In this document: in pieces, positions 1-6,861 of the stretch | How positions within the stretch are numbered: position 1 is the stretch's first letter | How the letters are laid out: every line of letters starts with the position of its first letter | DNA from: JBOFCS01 sp051646185 | Lineage (GTDB): Bacteria; Actinomycetota; Actinomycetes; Mycobacteriales; Mycobacteriaceae | Direction of reading: 5' to 3' | Assembly: GCA_051646185.1 (NCBI GenBank) | Contig: JBOFCS010000080.1 | Span: forward strand, 1 to 14,954 | Length of the DNA: 14,954 bases | The notes under the pieces: generated by a model | The model's database searches: none | Told to the model about the DNA's origin: nothing | The model's input: the letters and a program-made list of their open reading frames with translations, nothing else | Translations under genes and position numbers: made by a program

Positions 1-997
1 CAGTAACATCATTCACCTCATATAACCATGCAACAGGGCCAACAAACCCTGGATCAAAAGGCCCTAGCGTTCGTCCGTTTTGCGGGGGACCATCTTTGTA
101 AGGCGTAGTTGGTCTTTCGTTTGAAGGTTTTTTGCGTGCAGTGAGGAATCCAGTGAGGGCGGTGATGAGGGCGAGGGTGGGGTCATTAGTGTCGGGTTGA
201 TCGGTGCTTGATGTCCGAGTTTCGGGGACGGTTGGTGGTGTGGCGGGTTGAATGTTTGTGTTTAGTTCGGTTACTGGAGCGGGTGTTGTTGTGGGGGTGA
301 TGTTTTCGCTAGCGGTGCTAGGTGCGGGTGAAACAGGGCTAGGGGTTATGGGGTTGATCGCAGCGGTGGGGGTTGCTGGTGCTGGGGCGTTGGGTGCTGG
401 GACGATGTCGGTGCCGTTGTAGGTGGGCATGTTGGTGGCGGCATTGGATCCCACATGTATACCGCTGCCGGTGTTCACCCCGGTTGGTATCGCTGCTGGT
501 GCGGGGGCTGTGGTGGTTGGGGTGTTTGATGGTGCTTCCAGGCAGGGGTTAATGATTTCTGGGGGAATCGGCGACCCTGGAGGTAGAGCAGCAATCAACT
601 GCAAATAAATAGCGTGATCGCGGTCGCGGACTGCTTGACAGTCTTCGGCAGGCCCAGCCAAGGCGGTTCCGACATGGGGGTTGAAGGCAAGTGCACCGCT
701 GATGCTAATGACAAGACCGAGGACCGCGATAAGCGCTGCAACCGGTGAGGATGTGGCTTGAGCGGGCTGATGGTCTGCGGTCGGTGAGGTTCGTAGTTGT
801 GCGATGAGGGTGTCTGCACCCCACCAGAAGAGTCGTCCGGTCAGAGAAAAATAGAGGAATACCCCGAAGTAGACCAGGATGGCACCATGATGTGCTGCCC
901 ACCGAGGAATATCCTGAAAATGCGGAAACGCCAGCACTAACCCGATAACACCTATCACAACAGCAACAAGAGCTTTGACTGTCTTACTAATCTGCAT
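1..997 (-). CDS. Membrane protein with Pro/Thr-rich extracytoplasmic tail, unknown function (partial)
   Basis: The frame is open from an ATG at 997 to the left edge, giving 332 residues without a stop, so the C-terminus lies outside the window. The start has a purine-rich site (AGGGGG, about 1003-1008). Three hydrophobic helices are visible at about residues 6-24, 38-55 and 86-105. After them comes a stretch with two cysteines (C120, C152) that could pair outside the cell. A long low-complexity tail rich in Pro, Thr and Ala follows (about 156-270), then a basic patch with RKK near 288-290. A Pro/Thr tail of this kind usually spans or decorates the cell wall. I do not recognise the family. Base composition is GC-richer than the genes to the right (one sampled 60-base line is about 57% GC), and the tRNA scar at 1217-1240 suggests it belongs to an integrated element. 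The reading frame is well supported; the function is not. Confidence 0.75.
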   Translation of the reverse strand, partial: MQISKTVKALVAVVIGVIGLVLAFPHFQDIPRWAAHHGAILVYFGVFLYFSLTGRLFWWGADTLIAQLRTSPTADHQPAQATSSPVAALIAVLGLVISISGALAFNPHVGTALAGPAEDCQAVRDRDHAIYLQLIAALPPGSPIPPEIINPCLEAPSNTPTTTAPAPAAIPTGVNTGSGIHVGSNAATNMPTYNGTDIVPAPNAPAPATPTAAINPITPSPVSPAPSTASENITPTTTPAPVTELNTNIQPATPPTVPETRTSSTDQPDTNDPTLALITALTGFLTARKKPSNERPTTPYKDGPPQNGRTLGPFDPGFVGPVAWLYEVNDVT

Positions 998-1050
998 AAC
1001 AACCCCCTTATAGGTAATGATGTGGTGAGTGTCCAGCAAACCTATTAGCC

Positions 1051-1083
1051 TCACTGACCAATATGATTCCCATTTGAGCACAT
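1051..1083 (-). CDS. Candidate 10-residue leader peptide
   Basis: An ATG at 1083 opens a 10-codon frame (MCSNGNHIGQ, then TGA). It is preceded at a spacing of 7 by a perfect AGGAGG (1096-1091 on the minus strand), one of the strongest ribosome binding sites in the window. It ends 53 bases before the start of the membrane-protein gene on the same strand. A strong site on so short a frame suggests a leader peptide that controls the next gene. It could also be a chance ORF or the remnant of a gene start. Nothing in the peptide itself identifies a function. Confidence 0.35.
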   Translation of the reverse strand: MCSNGNHIGQ

Positions 1084-1101
1084 CTTTCTACCTCCTGCAA
1101 C

Positions 1102-1129
1102 TATTAGTGTTGACGGGTCAACACTAATA
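1102..1129. repeat. Perfect inverted repeat, likely operator
   Basis: Two 13-base arms, TATTAGTGTTGAC and GTCAACACTAATA, are exact reverse complements separated only by GG. The dyad sits 5 bases upstream of the AGGAGG of the 10-codon ORF on the minus strand. A 2-base spacer is too tight for a good RNA hairpin loop, and no T-run follows on either strand, so a terminator is unlikely. The position and symmetry fit a binding site for a dimeric repressor controlling the leader ORF and the membrane-protein gene. The cognate regulator is not identifiable here. Confidence 0.8.
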
Positions 1130-1216
1130 AAGAAAAAACCAGGTAAAAAGTAGCAGTAAAGTATGTGAAAAATGCAATAACCAGCAGGTTACGGTGCGGA
1201 TATCAGGGTTATACCT

Positions 1217-1240
1217 GGGGTTCGAGTCCCCTTAGCCCCG
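1217..1240 (+). other. tRNA 3'-end fragment, candidate attachment site (att)
   Basis: The segment reads as a tRNA T-arm (GGGG, loop TTCGAGT, CCCC) followed by TTAGCCCCG, the 3' strand of an acceptor stem plus a G at the discriminator position. No matching 5' acceptor strand (expected GGGGCTA), D-arm or anticodon arm is present in the 75 bases upstream, so this is not a working tRNA. Position 49 of the T-stem already mismatches (T opposite T), so the tRNA match starts at the GGGG. Isolated tRNA 3' ends are the usual scar left when a tyrosine-recombinase element integrates into a tRNA gene, with the intact copy at the other junction. The intact tRNA, the integrase and the second repeat are not in this window. 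The tRNA identity is unresolved. Confidence 0.6.
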
Positions 1241-1264
1241 CTTTATCACCGCAGCTCGGGGTTT
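1236..1264 (+). other. Weak long-loop hairpin beside the tRNA fragment
   Basis: CCCCG (1236-1240) can pair with CGGGG (1257-1261) across a 16-base loop, and TTT follows. This could be a poor intrinsic terminator or a chance pairing that reuses the tRNA acceptor sequence. The loop is long and the T-run short, so I would not rely on it. Confidence 0.15.
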
Positions 1265-1582
1265 AATTGGATGGCATTTATATTTATTGGCCGCTTCAGA
1301 GCATTTGTCAACCAGGAATACAACAATGACAGCTGTAGTATCCATTCGAAAGGGTCTTGACGAAACTTGCCTGCATGATTCTTTATGTCCCCGGTGCTAT
1401 AAGTGTGGTTAATTTTGTTCTCACTGCGTGGCATAAATTCTCGATTTATCTATGAGAGTCGCCGAGTTTCACCTCGACTTTTCACGGCGGAATTAGCTAG
1501 TGAGAGCTTGGGGGATAGGCTTGTTATTAGCAAGCCTGAAGGCGCGGCGTTTGGAGCGGAAAGTGGTTTTATTGTGTTGATG
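1241..1582. other. Region without a convincing gene
   Basis: This stretch follows the tRNA fragment and contains only short open frames on both strands (the longest about 60 codons, 1246-1434 minus and 1403-1594 plus). Neither has a clear ribosome binding site or a recognisable protein. The one structure I see is a hairpin at 1517-1537. It may be degraded sequence at an integration boundary or the downstream flank of the DUF6157 gene. Confidence 0.5.
1517..1537. repeat. 7-bp stem, 7-base loop hairpin
   Basis: AGGCTTG and CAAGCCT pair perfectly around the loop TTATTAG. No T-run follows on the plus strand. On the minus strand it lies about 45 bases beyond the DUF6157 stop, where it might aid termination, but no T-run is seen there either. 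Confidence 0.35.
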
Positions 1583-1969
1583 TCACTTCCGTGAAGACCT
1601 CATAGCTTTGAGCTGTTTCAGGTGTGAGTCACTGGAAAACTTTCTGTAGTCAGCAGATTCCATCGGATAAATTGCTATGCGGCCTTCGGAATTACTGTGC
1701 ACGCCCCACCCATATCGTTTTGTCAGCGGTGATGCTCGAAAACAGGCCTGGCCCTTGGTGAAAAACTCTGCTCGAGAAAGTCCACGTCTTTCCCCATGCG
1801 AGGCAAAGAGAACATCATCGGAATCAAGTATATAGGGGCTGTTGATAATTAAAGTGAATTGAATTTCCGCAGCAGTTTGTGGGTTTTTGCTTGGGGGAAT
1901 TTCAGAGTGAGTCACTGGGCAATCATCAGATATCGATATAAAAGTATCGACGTAGTTAGTGCTATGCAT
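1583..1969 (-). CDS. DUF6157 family protein
   Basis: The 128-residue product matches my recollection of the DUF6157 family along its whole length. It opens with MHSTNYVDTFI, followed by DDCPVTHSEIPP, then SDDVLF near the middle, then FFTKGQACFRASPLTKRYG and GWGVHS, and ends with LKQLKAMRS. The length is typical of the family, so it appears complete. Function is unknown for these small soluble proteins; there is no signal peptide or membrane segment. The ATG at 1969 has only a weak ribosome binding site but matches the family N-terminus. The gene is divergent from the AraC-type regulator at 2133 across a 163-base spacer, so control by that regulator is possible but unproven. Confidence 0.85.
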   Translation of the reverse strand: MHSTNYVDTFISISDDCPVTHSEIPPSKNPQTAAEIQFTLIINSPYILDSDDVLFASHGERRGLSRAEFFTKGQACFRASPLTKRYGWGVHSNSEGRIAIYPMESADYRKFSSDSHLKQLKAMRSSRK

Positions 1970-2132
1970 ATATTCAGTGTAGTAAGGCTGATGAAATTAA
2001 TTCGTTATTGAAGCATTTAGTGAGAGCTGATTATGGTCCAATTTAAGGTATGTGGTATGCATGAAGTGTGGTTGTAGAAGTGAAAATTCCTCTTCACTCA
2101 CCCCAAATTCCGGTAATTATTAGGCTTGAAAA
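1970..2132. promoter_or_regulatory. Divergent spacer between DUF6157 and AraC-type genes
   Basis: This 163-base AT-rich spacer must carry the start signals of both divergent genes. A small inverted repeat, AGTGAA with TTCACT around an 8-base gap, lies near 2079-2098. I cannot assign -35 and -10 boxes with confidence. Confidence 0.4.
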
Positions 2133-3044
2133 ATGTTAACTGCGCGTAGTTTTTCTTTGAGTAATCTTGATGCAGTACCAGCGGCTGCATTGGATGTATG
2201 GCGTGAAGAATTTCGAGCAGCACCCTTTCCTAATACGCTTTATCCCATAGGGCCGGGGCCTTTCCGCGCCTGCATGCAGGGTGTGCGTACTACACATTCT
2301 ATTTTAATTTCGGGTCGAGTATCACCTTCTCGTACGGTGGTCTCTAAAGCCAATGTAGAAAATATTAGCCAGCGATGCCTACAACTTATGTTTGTTCCCG
2401 AGCATGGCGGTATTCACTGTATAAATGGTCAAAGATTTGAGGTACCAGGCGATGTTCTTTTTGTAGAACAATTTGCAAAAGACAGGTCTGCAGAACGAAT
2501 GGTGCCTTCGAATGTGACCATTGTTCATCCCGACCCCGAATTATTGTCCTTGACTGATGAAGAAATCAGATCACTGTGCTTTCGTCCGCTTAAGGTCAAT
2601 TCCTCTCTTAAAGCATTAATGCTTAACGCAATTGCCAGCTCACAGGTATTTATTGGCAATTCTGAAGTAGTACTCGATCGTTATGTAGCCTCAATCGCTG
2701 AGGTTATCCTCCGCGAATTTCTGCCCAAAGACGGCCCGCCAGAGGCAACTATGCAAGCAATGCGTAGTCAAGTATTGGACTTTATGCGTTCCCATGCACA
2801 TGATCAGGGTTTGTCGGCAGACTCACTTGCTCGCAGTTTAGGTATTTCCCGGCGTCGACTGTATCAATTATTTCCTGAGGATCAGACGCCAATGCAGGTG
2901 CTACGCCATATCCGGGCACAACGAGCTTTGGACGATATCCATAAAAATCAGCTTTCACGTAGTGAAATAGCTGCACGGCAAGGCTTTTCAGATACCAGGC
3001 AACTTAACCGCGCGGTTTTAGATTACTTAAAACATGAACCTTAG
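2133..3044 (+). CDS. AraC-family transcriptional regulator
   Basis: The 303-residue protein has an N-terminal effector-type domain (about 1-200) resembling those of AraC regulators with a cupin-like sensor. The C-terminal DNA-binding domain has two helix-turn-helix units. The first is at about 227-247 (SLARSLGISRRRLYQLF), the second at about 276-298 (EIAARQGFSDTRQLNRAV). The protein stops soon after the second helix-turn-helix, near the normal end of the domain. A transcription factor acting in the cytoplasm is expected; effector and targets are unknown. The closest candidates are its own promoter, the divergent DUF6157 gene and the convergent secreted protein at 3077. The start ATG has a weak ribosome binding site (AGG about 10 bases upstream). 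It is not next to the PKS operon, so a link to that pathway is not indicated. Confidence 0.88.
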   Translation: MLTARSFSLSNLDAVPAAALDVWREEFRAAPFPNTLYPIGPGPFRACMQGVRTTHSILISGRVSPSRTVVSKANVENISQRCLQLMFVPEHGGIHCINGQRFEVPGDVLFVEQFAKDRSAERMVPSNVTIVHPDPELLSLTDEEIRSLCFRPLKVNSSLKALMLNAIASSQVFIGNSEVVLDRYVASIAEVILREFLPKDGPPEATMQAMRSQVLDFMRSHAHDQGLSADSLARSLGISRRRLYQLFPEDQTPMQVLRHIRAQRALDDIHKNQLSRSEIAARQGFSDTRQLNRAVLDYLKHEP

Positions 3045-3076
3045 GCCACATTTACGTTCATGCTTCTTTACTGGAC

Positions 3077-4594
3077 TTAGATAACCAGGTACAGGGCAGG
3101 TCCGGTTGGATAGGAGTTGTACTCCGCCAAAGTAATCCACTTTATCACTGATTGGTTATCTGTTAGTATCTTAGCTCCACTCACAGGCCACTTTTTTGAT
3201 CCATCTAAGACAAAGGCGGCGGGTTGTCCGTTGACAGCCACCGCAGCAGCCTTTTGCTGTAGCGAGGCACCAAATGGAATTTTATGAAAGACCTCTGTAG
3301 TGGTCGATATAAAATTTTTAGTTAAATCTTGAATGGGTAAAGCAGTAGCTGATTGCAATCTCACGCCTGAAGTGACCAACGTTAGAGGAAGTCCGGTAAC
3401 TTGGATTGCATAACCTTCGTACATTCCGGCGATGTGGCTGGCTGGCATGCTTGAACAATTAGCTCCGGCGCTTACGTCTAGTCCAAAGGTTTTAAGATCA
3501 GTAGGTCCGGTTGATTGCACTGTCGAGTATGCGGTAGCTACTACAAGATCTATGACTACAGTGCCGCAAGCTCCGGCTTGAGGGGCAAGTGAGTGCTTGT
3601 CAGGTCGAGAAATAATTCCTGGTCCTTCATTAACCCCAGATTTTACTGGGATATCGCTATAAGATTGTGTCAGAAAGTCCGGGGAATAAAAGCTAAGTTT
3701 AAGATCATGTCCGTCGTTATGGGCTACAACCCAGGCATTTAATGCATCAGAGAATTGCATTTCAGCGCTGATGAAGTTGTTTTGCCGATATTGTGTGTGA
3801 TTTTCCGGTGTTCTAGGTGTAAAACCTGATACACCAAACTCTTCTACACCACTTTGAAATGTGGGATCCGGTGAACGTAGGATATACTGTCCGGCTCCAC
3901 CGGCTCCAGCGTTGCCGGAATTTGCACCAGTAGTGTCGGTATACATGAGGTAAAATTTCCCCTTGAAGTAAGAAGCAGTTGCTTGCCCTGCCCCATAAGT
4001 ACTCCCACCTGTTTGCTTATTGGCAGGAGAGATAATGGGATTTCCATTGTTACTTCTGGTCCAGTTTATTCCGTCAGCACTAGTGGCTAAGCCGATTTTG
4101 GTGCTCGGTACCGATACGTTGTCCCAGCCTGAATAATACATATAGTAGGTGCCATTTATGCGGATTACCGAGGGGTCGCAGGTATGAACTTTGTCATAAG
4201 TCCCGCTTGTCTTAGTAGGTCTAAAAACAACCTGGTAGGGCTCAGTACTGCCTCGGGCATGGAATGGTCCATTGGGGGAAGATGATTCGGCATAAAAGAT
4301 ATTGTCTCCAATATCTGTAGTTGAGGAACCACACCACCACATTCGGTATACGCCGTCGAACATTATTGATGGAACGTAGTTGTATACCCCTCCGGAGACA
4401 ACTGTCCCAGACATGCGTTGATTGGATACCGTTAACACTGTTGCCGCAAAAGACATTGGACTGGTGTATAGCGGTATCATGGCAAGAATTATTGTTATGA
4501 AAGAGCCGAGCGTTTTAGTGAAAAACTTTTGCTGATTATGTATTTCTCCGATTTTGGTGGTAACAGGTTGTGAAGACTTTCTTGTGGTACGCAT
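3077..4594 (-). CDS. Secreted beta-propeller protein, GH43-like glycosidase or sugar-binding protein
   Basis: The 505-residue protein starts with an unusually long N-region (about 30 residues), a hydrophobic stretch (about 31-50) and a likely signal-peptidase site after SFA or SFAA (about 50-51). The mature part has repeated strand motifs typical of five-bladed propellers of the GH43/GH32/GH62 type: VPSIMFDGVYRMWWCG (74-89), CDPSVIRINGTYYMYYSG (139-156), IGLATSADGINWTRS (167-181) and FKGKFYLMYTD (210-220). Asp140 in the CDPSV motif is in a plausible catalytic position. After about residue 340 the sequence no longer looks like a propeller and may be a separate C-terminal domain. Substrate and catalytic competence cannot be judged by eye. 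The ATG at 4594 has a good AAGGAG. It is divergent from the cobW-type gene and convergent with the AraC-type regulator. Confidence 0.65.
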   Translation of the reverse strand: MRTTRKSSQPVTTKIGEIHNQQKFFTKTLGSFITIILAMIPLYTSPMSFAATVLTVSNQRMSGTVVSGGVYNYVPSIMFDGVYRMWWCGSSTTDIGDNIFYAESSSPNGPFHARGSTEPYQVVFRPTKTSGTYDKVHTCDPSVIRINGTYYMYYSGWDNVSVPSTKIGLATSADGINWTRSNNGNPIISPANKQTGGSTYGAGQATASYFKGKFYLMYTDTTGANSGNAGAGGAGQYILRSPDPTFQSGVEEFGVSGFTPRTPENHTQYRQNNFISAEMQFSDALNAWVVAHNDGHDLKLSFYSPDFLTQSYSDIPVKSGVNEGPGIISRPDKHSLAPQAGACGTVVIDLVVATAYSTVQSTGPTDLKTFGLDVSAGANCSSMPASHIAGMYEGYAIQVTGLPLTLVTSGVRLQSATALPIQDLTKNFISTTTEVFHKIPFGASLQQKAAAVAVNGQPAAFVLDGSKKWPVSGAKILTDNQSVIKWITLAEYNSYPTGPALYLVI

Positions 4595-4598
4595 CGCA

Positions 4599-4604
4599 CT
4601 CCTT
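4599..4604 (-). promoter_or_regulatory. Ribosome binding site of the secreted propeller gene
   Basis: AAGGAG lies 4 bases before the ATG at 4594 and supports that start despite the long signal-peptide N-region. Confidence 0.7.
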
Positions 4605-4797
4605 CACTGTTTAACAAGGAGGCTGAATGTATCCTACTGGCTTATCAGGCTTTTGAATATGCACAAAATGGTAAAAGGTCTGCATAAAATAGTAGACTAT
4701 TTGTTATGATCAGCAATTTAGTGCTTTGCATGAATGCTCTCTTGATTGTTGATAAAATGATGAACTGAGCTGCGGATGCAGGAATTTTTACCAAGTT
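4605..4797. promoter_or_regulatory. Divergent promoter region, propeller gene / cobW-type gene
   Basis: An AT-rich spacer of about 190 bases lies between divergent genes. It contains the inverted repeat at 4687-4702. On the minus strand TTGCTG and TACTAT, 16 bases apart, form a possible but weak promoter for the secreted protein. Around 4745-4770 on the plus strand, AAAATGAT loosely resembles half of an actinobacterial Zur box, which would suit a zinc-responsive COG0523 gene. The match is partial and I do not assert it. Confidence 0.35.
4687..4702. repeat. Inverted repeat in divergent spacer, candidate operator
   Basis: AAATAGT and ACTATTT are exact reverse complements separated by AG. It lies between two divergent promoters, a good place for an operator acting on both. 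In AT-rich sequence a 7-bp dyad can arise by chance. Confidence 0.4.
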
Positions 4798-4807
4798 GGA
4801 GGTGTGT

Positions 4808-5848
4808 GTGAAGAAGACCATCCCGGTGCTCATTGTTGCTGGATTTCTTGGTTCAGGTAAGACAACCCTTCTTAACTACCTGCTTGCTAACACTGCGGGT
4901 ATCCGAATTGGAGTTGTAGTTAACGATTTTGGCTCTATAAATATTGATTCAATGTTTGTGGCGGGACAGGTAAACGCCATGGTTTCATTGAGTAACGGCT
5001 GCTTGTGCTGTATCGCTGATAGCGAGGAAATGGATAGCATGCTTGATGCTCTTGCCAATAAAAAGTCGGATATCGATGTCATTGTGATCGAGGCTAGCGG
5101 GCTGGCCGATCCGCGTAGCATGATTAGACTGGTATTGGGCTCAAAGAACCCAAATATTGCTTATGGTGGGTTGGTTCAAGTGGTGGATGCCGCTGAGTTT
5201 AGCAGTACTCGAGTGCGGCATCCAGAGCTAAATCAGCATATTCAGTTGGCGGATCTTATCATGCTTAATAAGATTGACAGAATAACCGAACAGCAAAAAG
5301 ACATTCTTACTGCTGAAGTGAGAAAGTTGAACTCACGATCGCCTTTGCTTTGTACCGTGCATGCACATTGTGATTTCGAATTACTATTCGATCCGCCGAA
5401 AATTAAAAAAAATATTGGACCAGAGCAGCTTTCGATTGATTCTCTTTTCGCCGAGGAGCACGGACATGCCCATTGCCATGAGCATCAGCACCTGCATTCG
5501 AGATATCAAAGTATTGATTTTACAACAGAAAAGCCAGTGCACCCACGTAAGCTTGTCGACTTTTTAGACAATCAAACATCGGGCATTTATCGAATAAAAG
5601 GTATTGTTAACTTTGCTCTTGCCGGGTACTCGCAAAAATTTACCCTCAATACAGTGGGTGATTATATAAGTTTTTCTCAATCTCGTTGGAGTAAAAATGA
5701 AAAAATCTGCACTCAACTTGTTGTTATTGGTTTAGAAATTAATACTGAAGAAATCTATAGTTCCTTACAGGAATGTATTAATGAGTTACCTTCAGAGACA
5801 AATGTTTCAGAAATGCTTCCGGTGTTGCGGAGCCTCAGTACTAGATAA
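4808..5848 (+). CDS. CobW/COG0523-family GTPase, probable metal (zinc) chaperone
   Basis: The 346-residue protein is a G3E GTPase. Visible motifs are the P-loop GFLGSGKTT (12-20), the metal-binding GCLCC (64-68), EASGLADP (95-102) and the guanine-specificity motif NKID (154-157). A His-rich loop GHAHCHEHQHLH (219-230) precedes the C-terminal CobW_C domain (about 235-326). Family members deliver metal, mostly zinc, to client enzymes at the cost of GTP, usually under zinc starvation. Some act on cobalt or nitrile hydratase. No cobalamin genes are nearby, so a zinc role is favoured by inference. I chose the GTG at 4808 because GGAGG (4798-4802) sits 5 bases upstream; the in-frame TTG at 4796 would overlap that site. 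The gene stands alone, convergent with the DUF4349 gene. Confidence 0.9.
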   Translation: MKKTIPVLIVAGFLGSGKTTLLNYLLANTAGIRIGVVVNDFGSINIDSMFVAGQVNAMVSLSNGCLCCIADSEEMDSMLDALANKKSDIDVIVIEASGLADPRSMIRLVLGSKNPNIAYGGLVQVVDAAEFSSTRVRHPELNQHIQLADLIMLNKIDRITEQQKDILTAEVRKLNSRSPLLCTVHAHCDFELLFDPPKIKKNIGPEQLSIDSLFAEEHGHAHCHEHQHLHSRYQSIDFTTEKPVHPRKLVDFLDNQTSGIYRIKGIVNFALAGYSQKFTLNTVGDYISFSQSRWSKNEKICTQLVVIGLEINTEEIYSSLQECINELPSETNVSEMLPVLRSLSTR

Positions 5849-5879
5849 CTAGTAACTGTTCAGAAGTGCAAGATTCTGA

Positions 5880-6767
5880 TTATGAATTTCTCATGCGGTA
5901 CCGCCGTAAGCGGCCGATGATGGCAATAACCCCAATGATGAGACTCAGGGCAACAAGCCATGGAAAGAGAAATCCAAGAGCATAAATAATTGTACCAACT
6001 GTGTGCCACAGAGCTTTCCAGCCTCGGATAAATGCACCAGAAATACCATCGTGATCATCTCGATCGAAATTTTCTGGTGAGCTACTTAGAGTGAGGGTAA
6101 TGGACGAGTAAGCGATTTTATCGCCGAGTTGTTCTCTTTGTGCAGTTAAACTTTGAAGTTCACCTTGCCGTTGAGTGAGCTGGGTTTCTGCTTCGAGTAC
6201 ATCAGAAGTATTTGCCGCCGTACGGATAAGATCAAGTAATCGATTAACCGAAGCTTGTAATGATGCTAGACGCTGATCCATATCAACGCGTTGCGTAGTA
6301 ACGTCTTCTTTATTGATAGAAACTTCTTGAAGTGTCCCAATTTTTTTGAGCTGCTCAGTTGTAGAGTCAAGATTTTCAGATGGGATGCGCAGCAGCAGTG
6401 TGGCCCGCGCCCCTTGGCTATCTGTCTTTGCCGATTCAGTCCGAGAATCTACCCGTCCTGCTTTGCTCGCAACGAGTGCCGCGGCTTCTTGAGCTTTGAC
6501 AACTGGATCATCAACAAGCATATCGATTGTGCCAGTGGCTACGATATCTCTTTCCTCAGCATTGGACTTGTGTATCGGTCCTGCAACTTTGAGGTCGGTC
6601 ATGGCAGAAGCGCTCGATGCCCCATAGGAGGGTTGCACGGATTCTGATTCTGCAATGGCTCTGATGCAATAGCCAAGAAAAGTTGCTATTAGTAGGGTAC
6701 AAATAAGTGTTACTCGAGGCCAGTGCCTTATTGTCTTTATGAAGTACTGTTGCTCAGATTTCCCCAT
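5880..6767 (-). CDS. DUF4349 membrane protein
   Basis: The 295-residue protein has an N-terminal membrane anchor (about 18-38), an extracytoplasmic region and a second hydrophobic segment near the C-terminus (about 256-286), followed by a basic tail RLRRYRMR. The extracytoplasmic part matches DUF4349: ATGTIDMLVDDP (77-88), ATLLLRIPSENLD (122-134), VDMDQRLASLQASVNRLLDL (161-180) and SSITLTL (221-227). A coiled coil probably spans about 160-215. Lipobox-type versions exist in this family, but no lipobox is visible here. Function is unknown; an envelope role is likely. The frame stays open upstream to 6983, but that would overlap the start of the divergent SDR gene. The ATG at 6767, with GGTGGAG just upstream, begins just before the anchor and is the sensible start. 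Confidence 0.85.
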   Translation of the reverse strand: MGKSEQQYFIKTIRHWPRVTLICTLLIATFLGYCIRAIAESESVQPSYGASSASAMTDLKVAGPIHKSNAEERDIVATGTIDMLVDDPVVKAQEAAALVASKAGRVDSRTESAKTDSQGARATLLLRIPSENLDSTTEQLKKIGTLQEVSINKEDVTTQRVDMDQRLASLQASVNRLLDLIRTAANTSDVLEAETQLTQRQGELQSLTAQREQLGDKIAYSSITLTLSSSPENFDRDDHDGISGAFIRGWKALWHTVGTIIYALGFLFPWLVALSLIIGVIAIIGRLRRYRMRNS

Positions 6768-6861
6768 AACTCCACCATACCGGTGATTGAGATTATTGCC
6801 AATACAGTTTGGTTCCCCTCTAAGCTTGCGCAAGAGATGACTTCTGAGGCAGGGTGGATTT
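6768..6861. promoter_or_regulatory. Divergent promoter region, DUF4349 / SDR genes
   Basis: The 94-base spacer between two divergent genes must hold both promoters. No clear operator dyad or strong -35/-10 pair stands out by eye. Confidence 0.4.

Noticed and set aside
595..902. Minus-strand ORFs of 65-74 codons inside the left membrane-protein gene
   Set aside because: They are other-frame shadows of the 332-codon open frame that has a good start and three hydrophobic helices.
1102..1129. Intrinsic terminator
   Set aside because: Only 2 bases separate the arms and no T-run follows on either strand.
1165..1240. A complete tRNA gene ending at 1240
   Set aside because: The T-arm and acceptor 3' strand are good, but no GGGGCTA 5' strand, D-arm or anticodon arm occurs in the 75 bases upstream, and no CCA follows.
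1246..1594. Two overlapping ORFs of about 60 codons on opposite strands
   Set aside because: No ribosome binding site, no recognisable motif, low-complexity-free but featureless translation; typical of chance ORFs.
4645..4833. Minus-strand ORF of 62 codons in the spacer before the cobW-type gene
   Set aside because: It starts inside the cobW-type gene, has no ribosome binding site and covers the divergent promoter region.
4808..5848. Cobalamin-biosynthesis CobW proper
   Set aside because: No cobalamin genes are nearby, and the His-rich loop with GCLCC is more typical of zinc-related COG0523 members, so no symbol was given.
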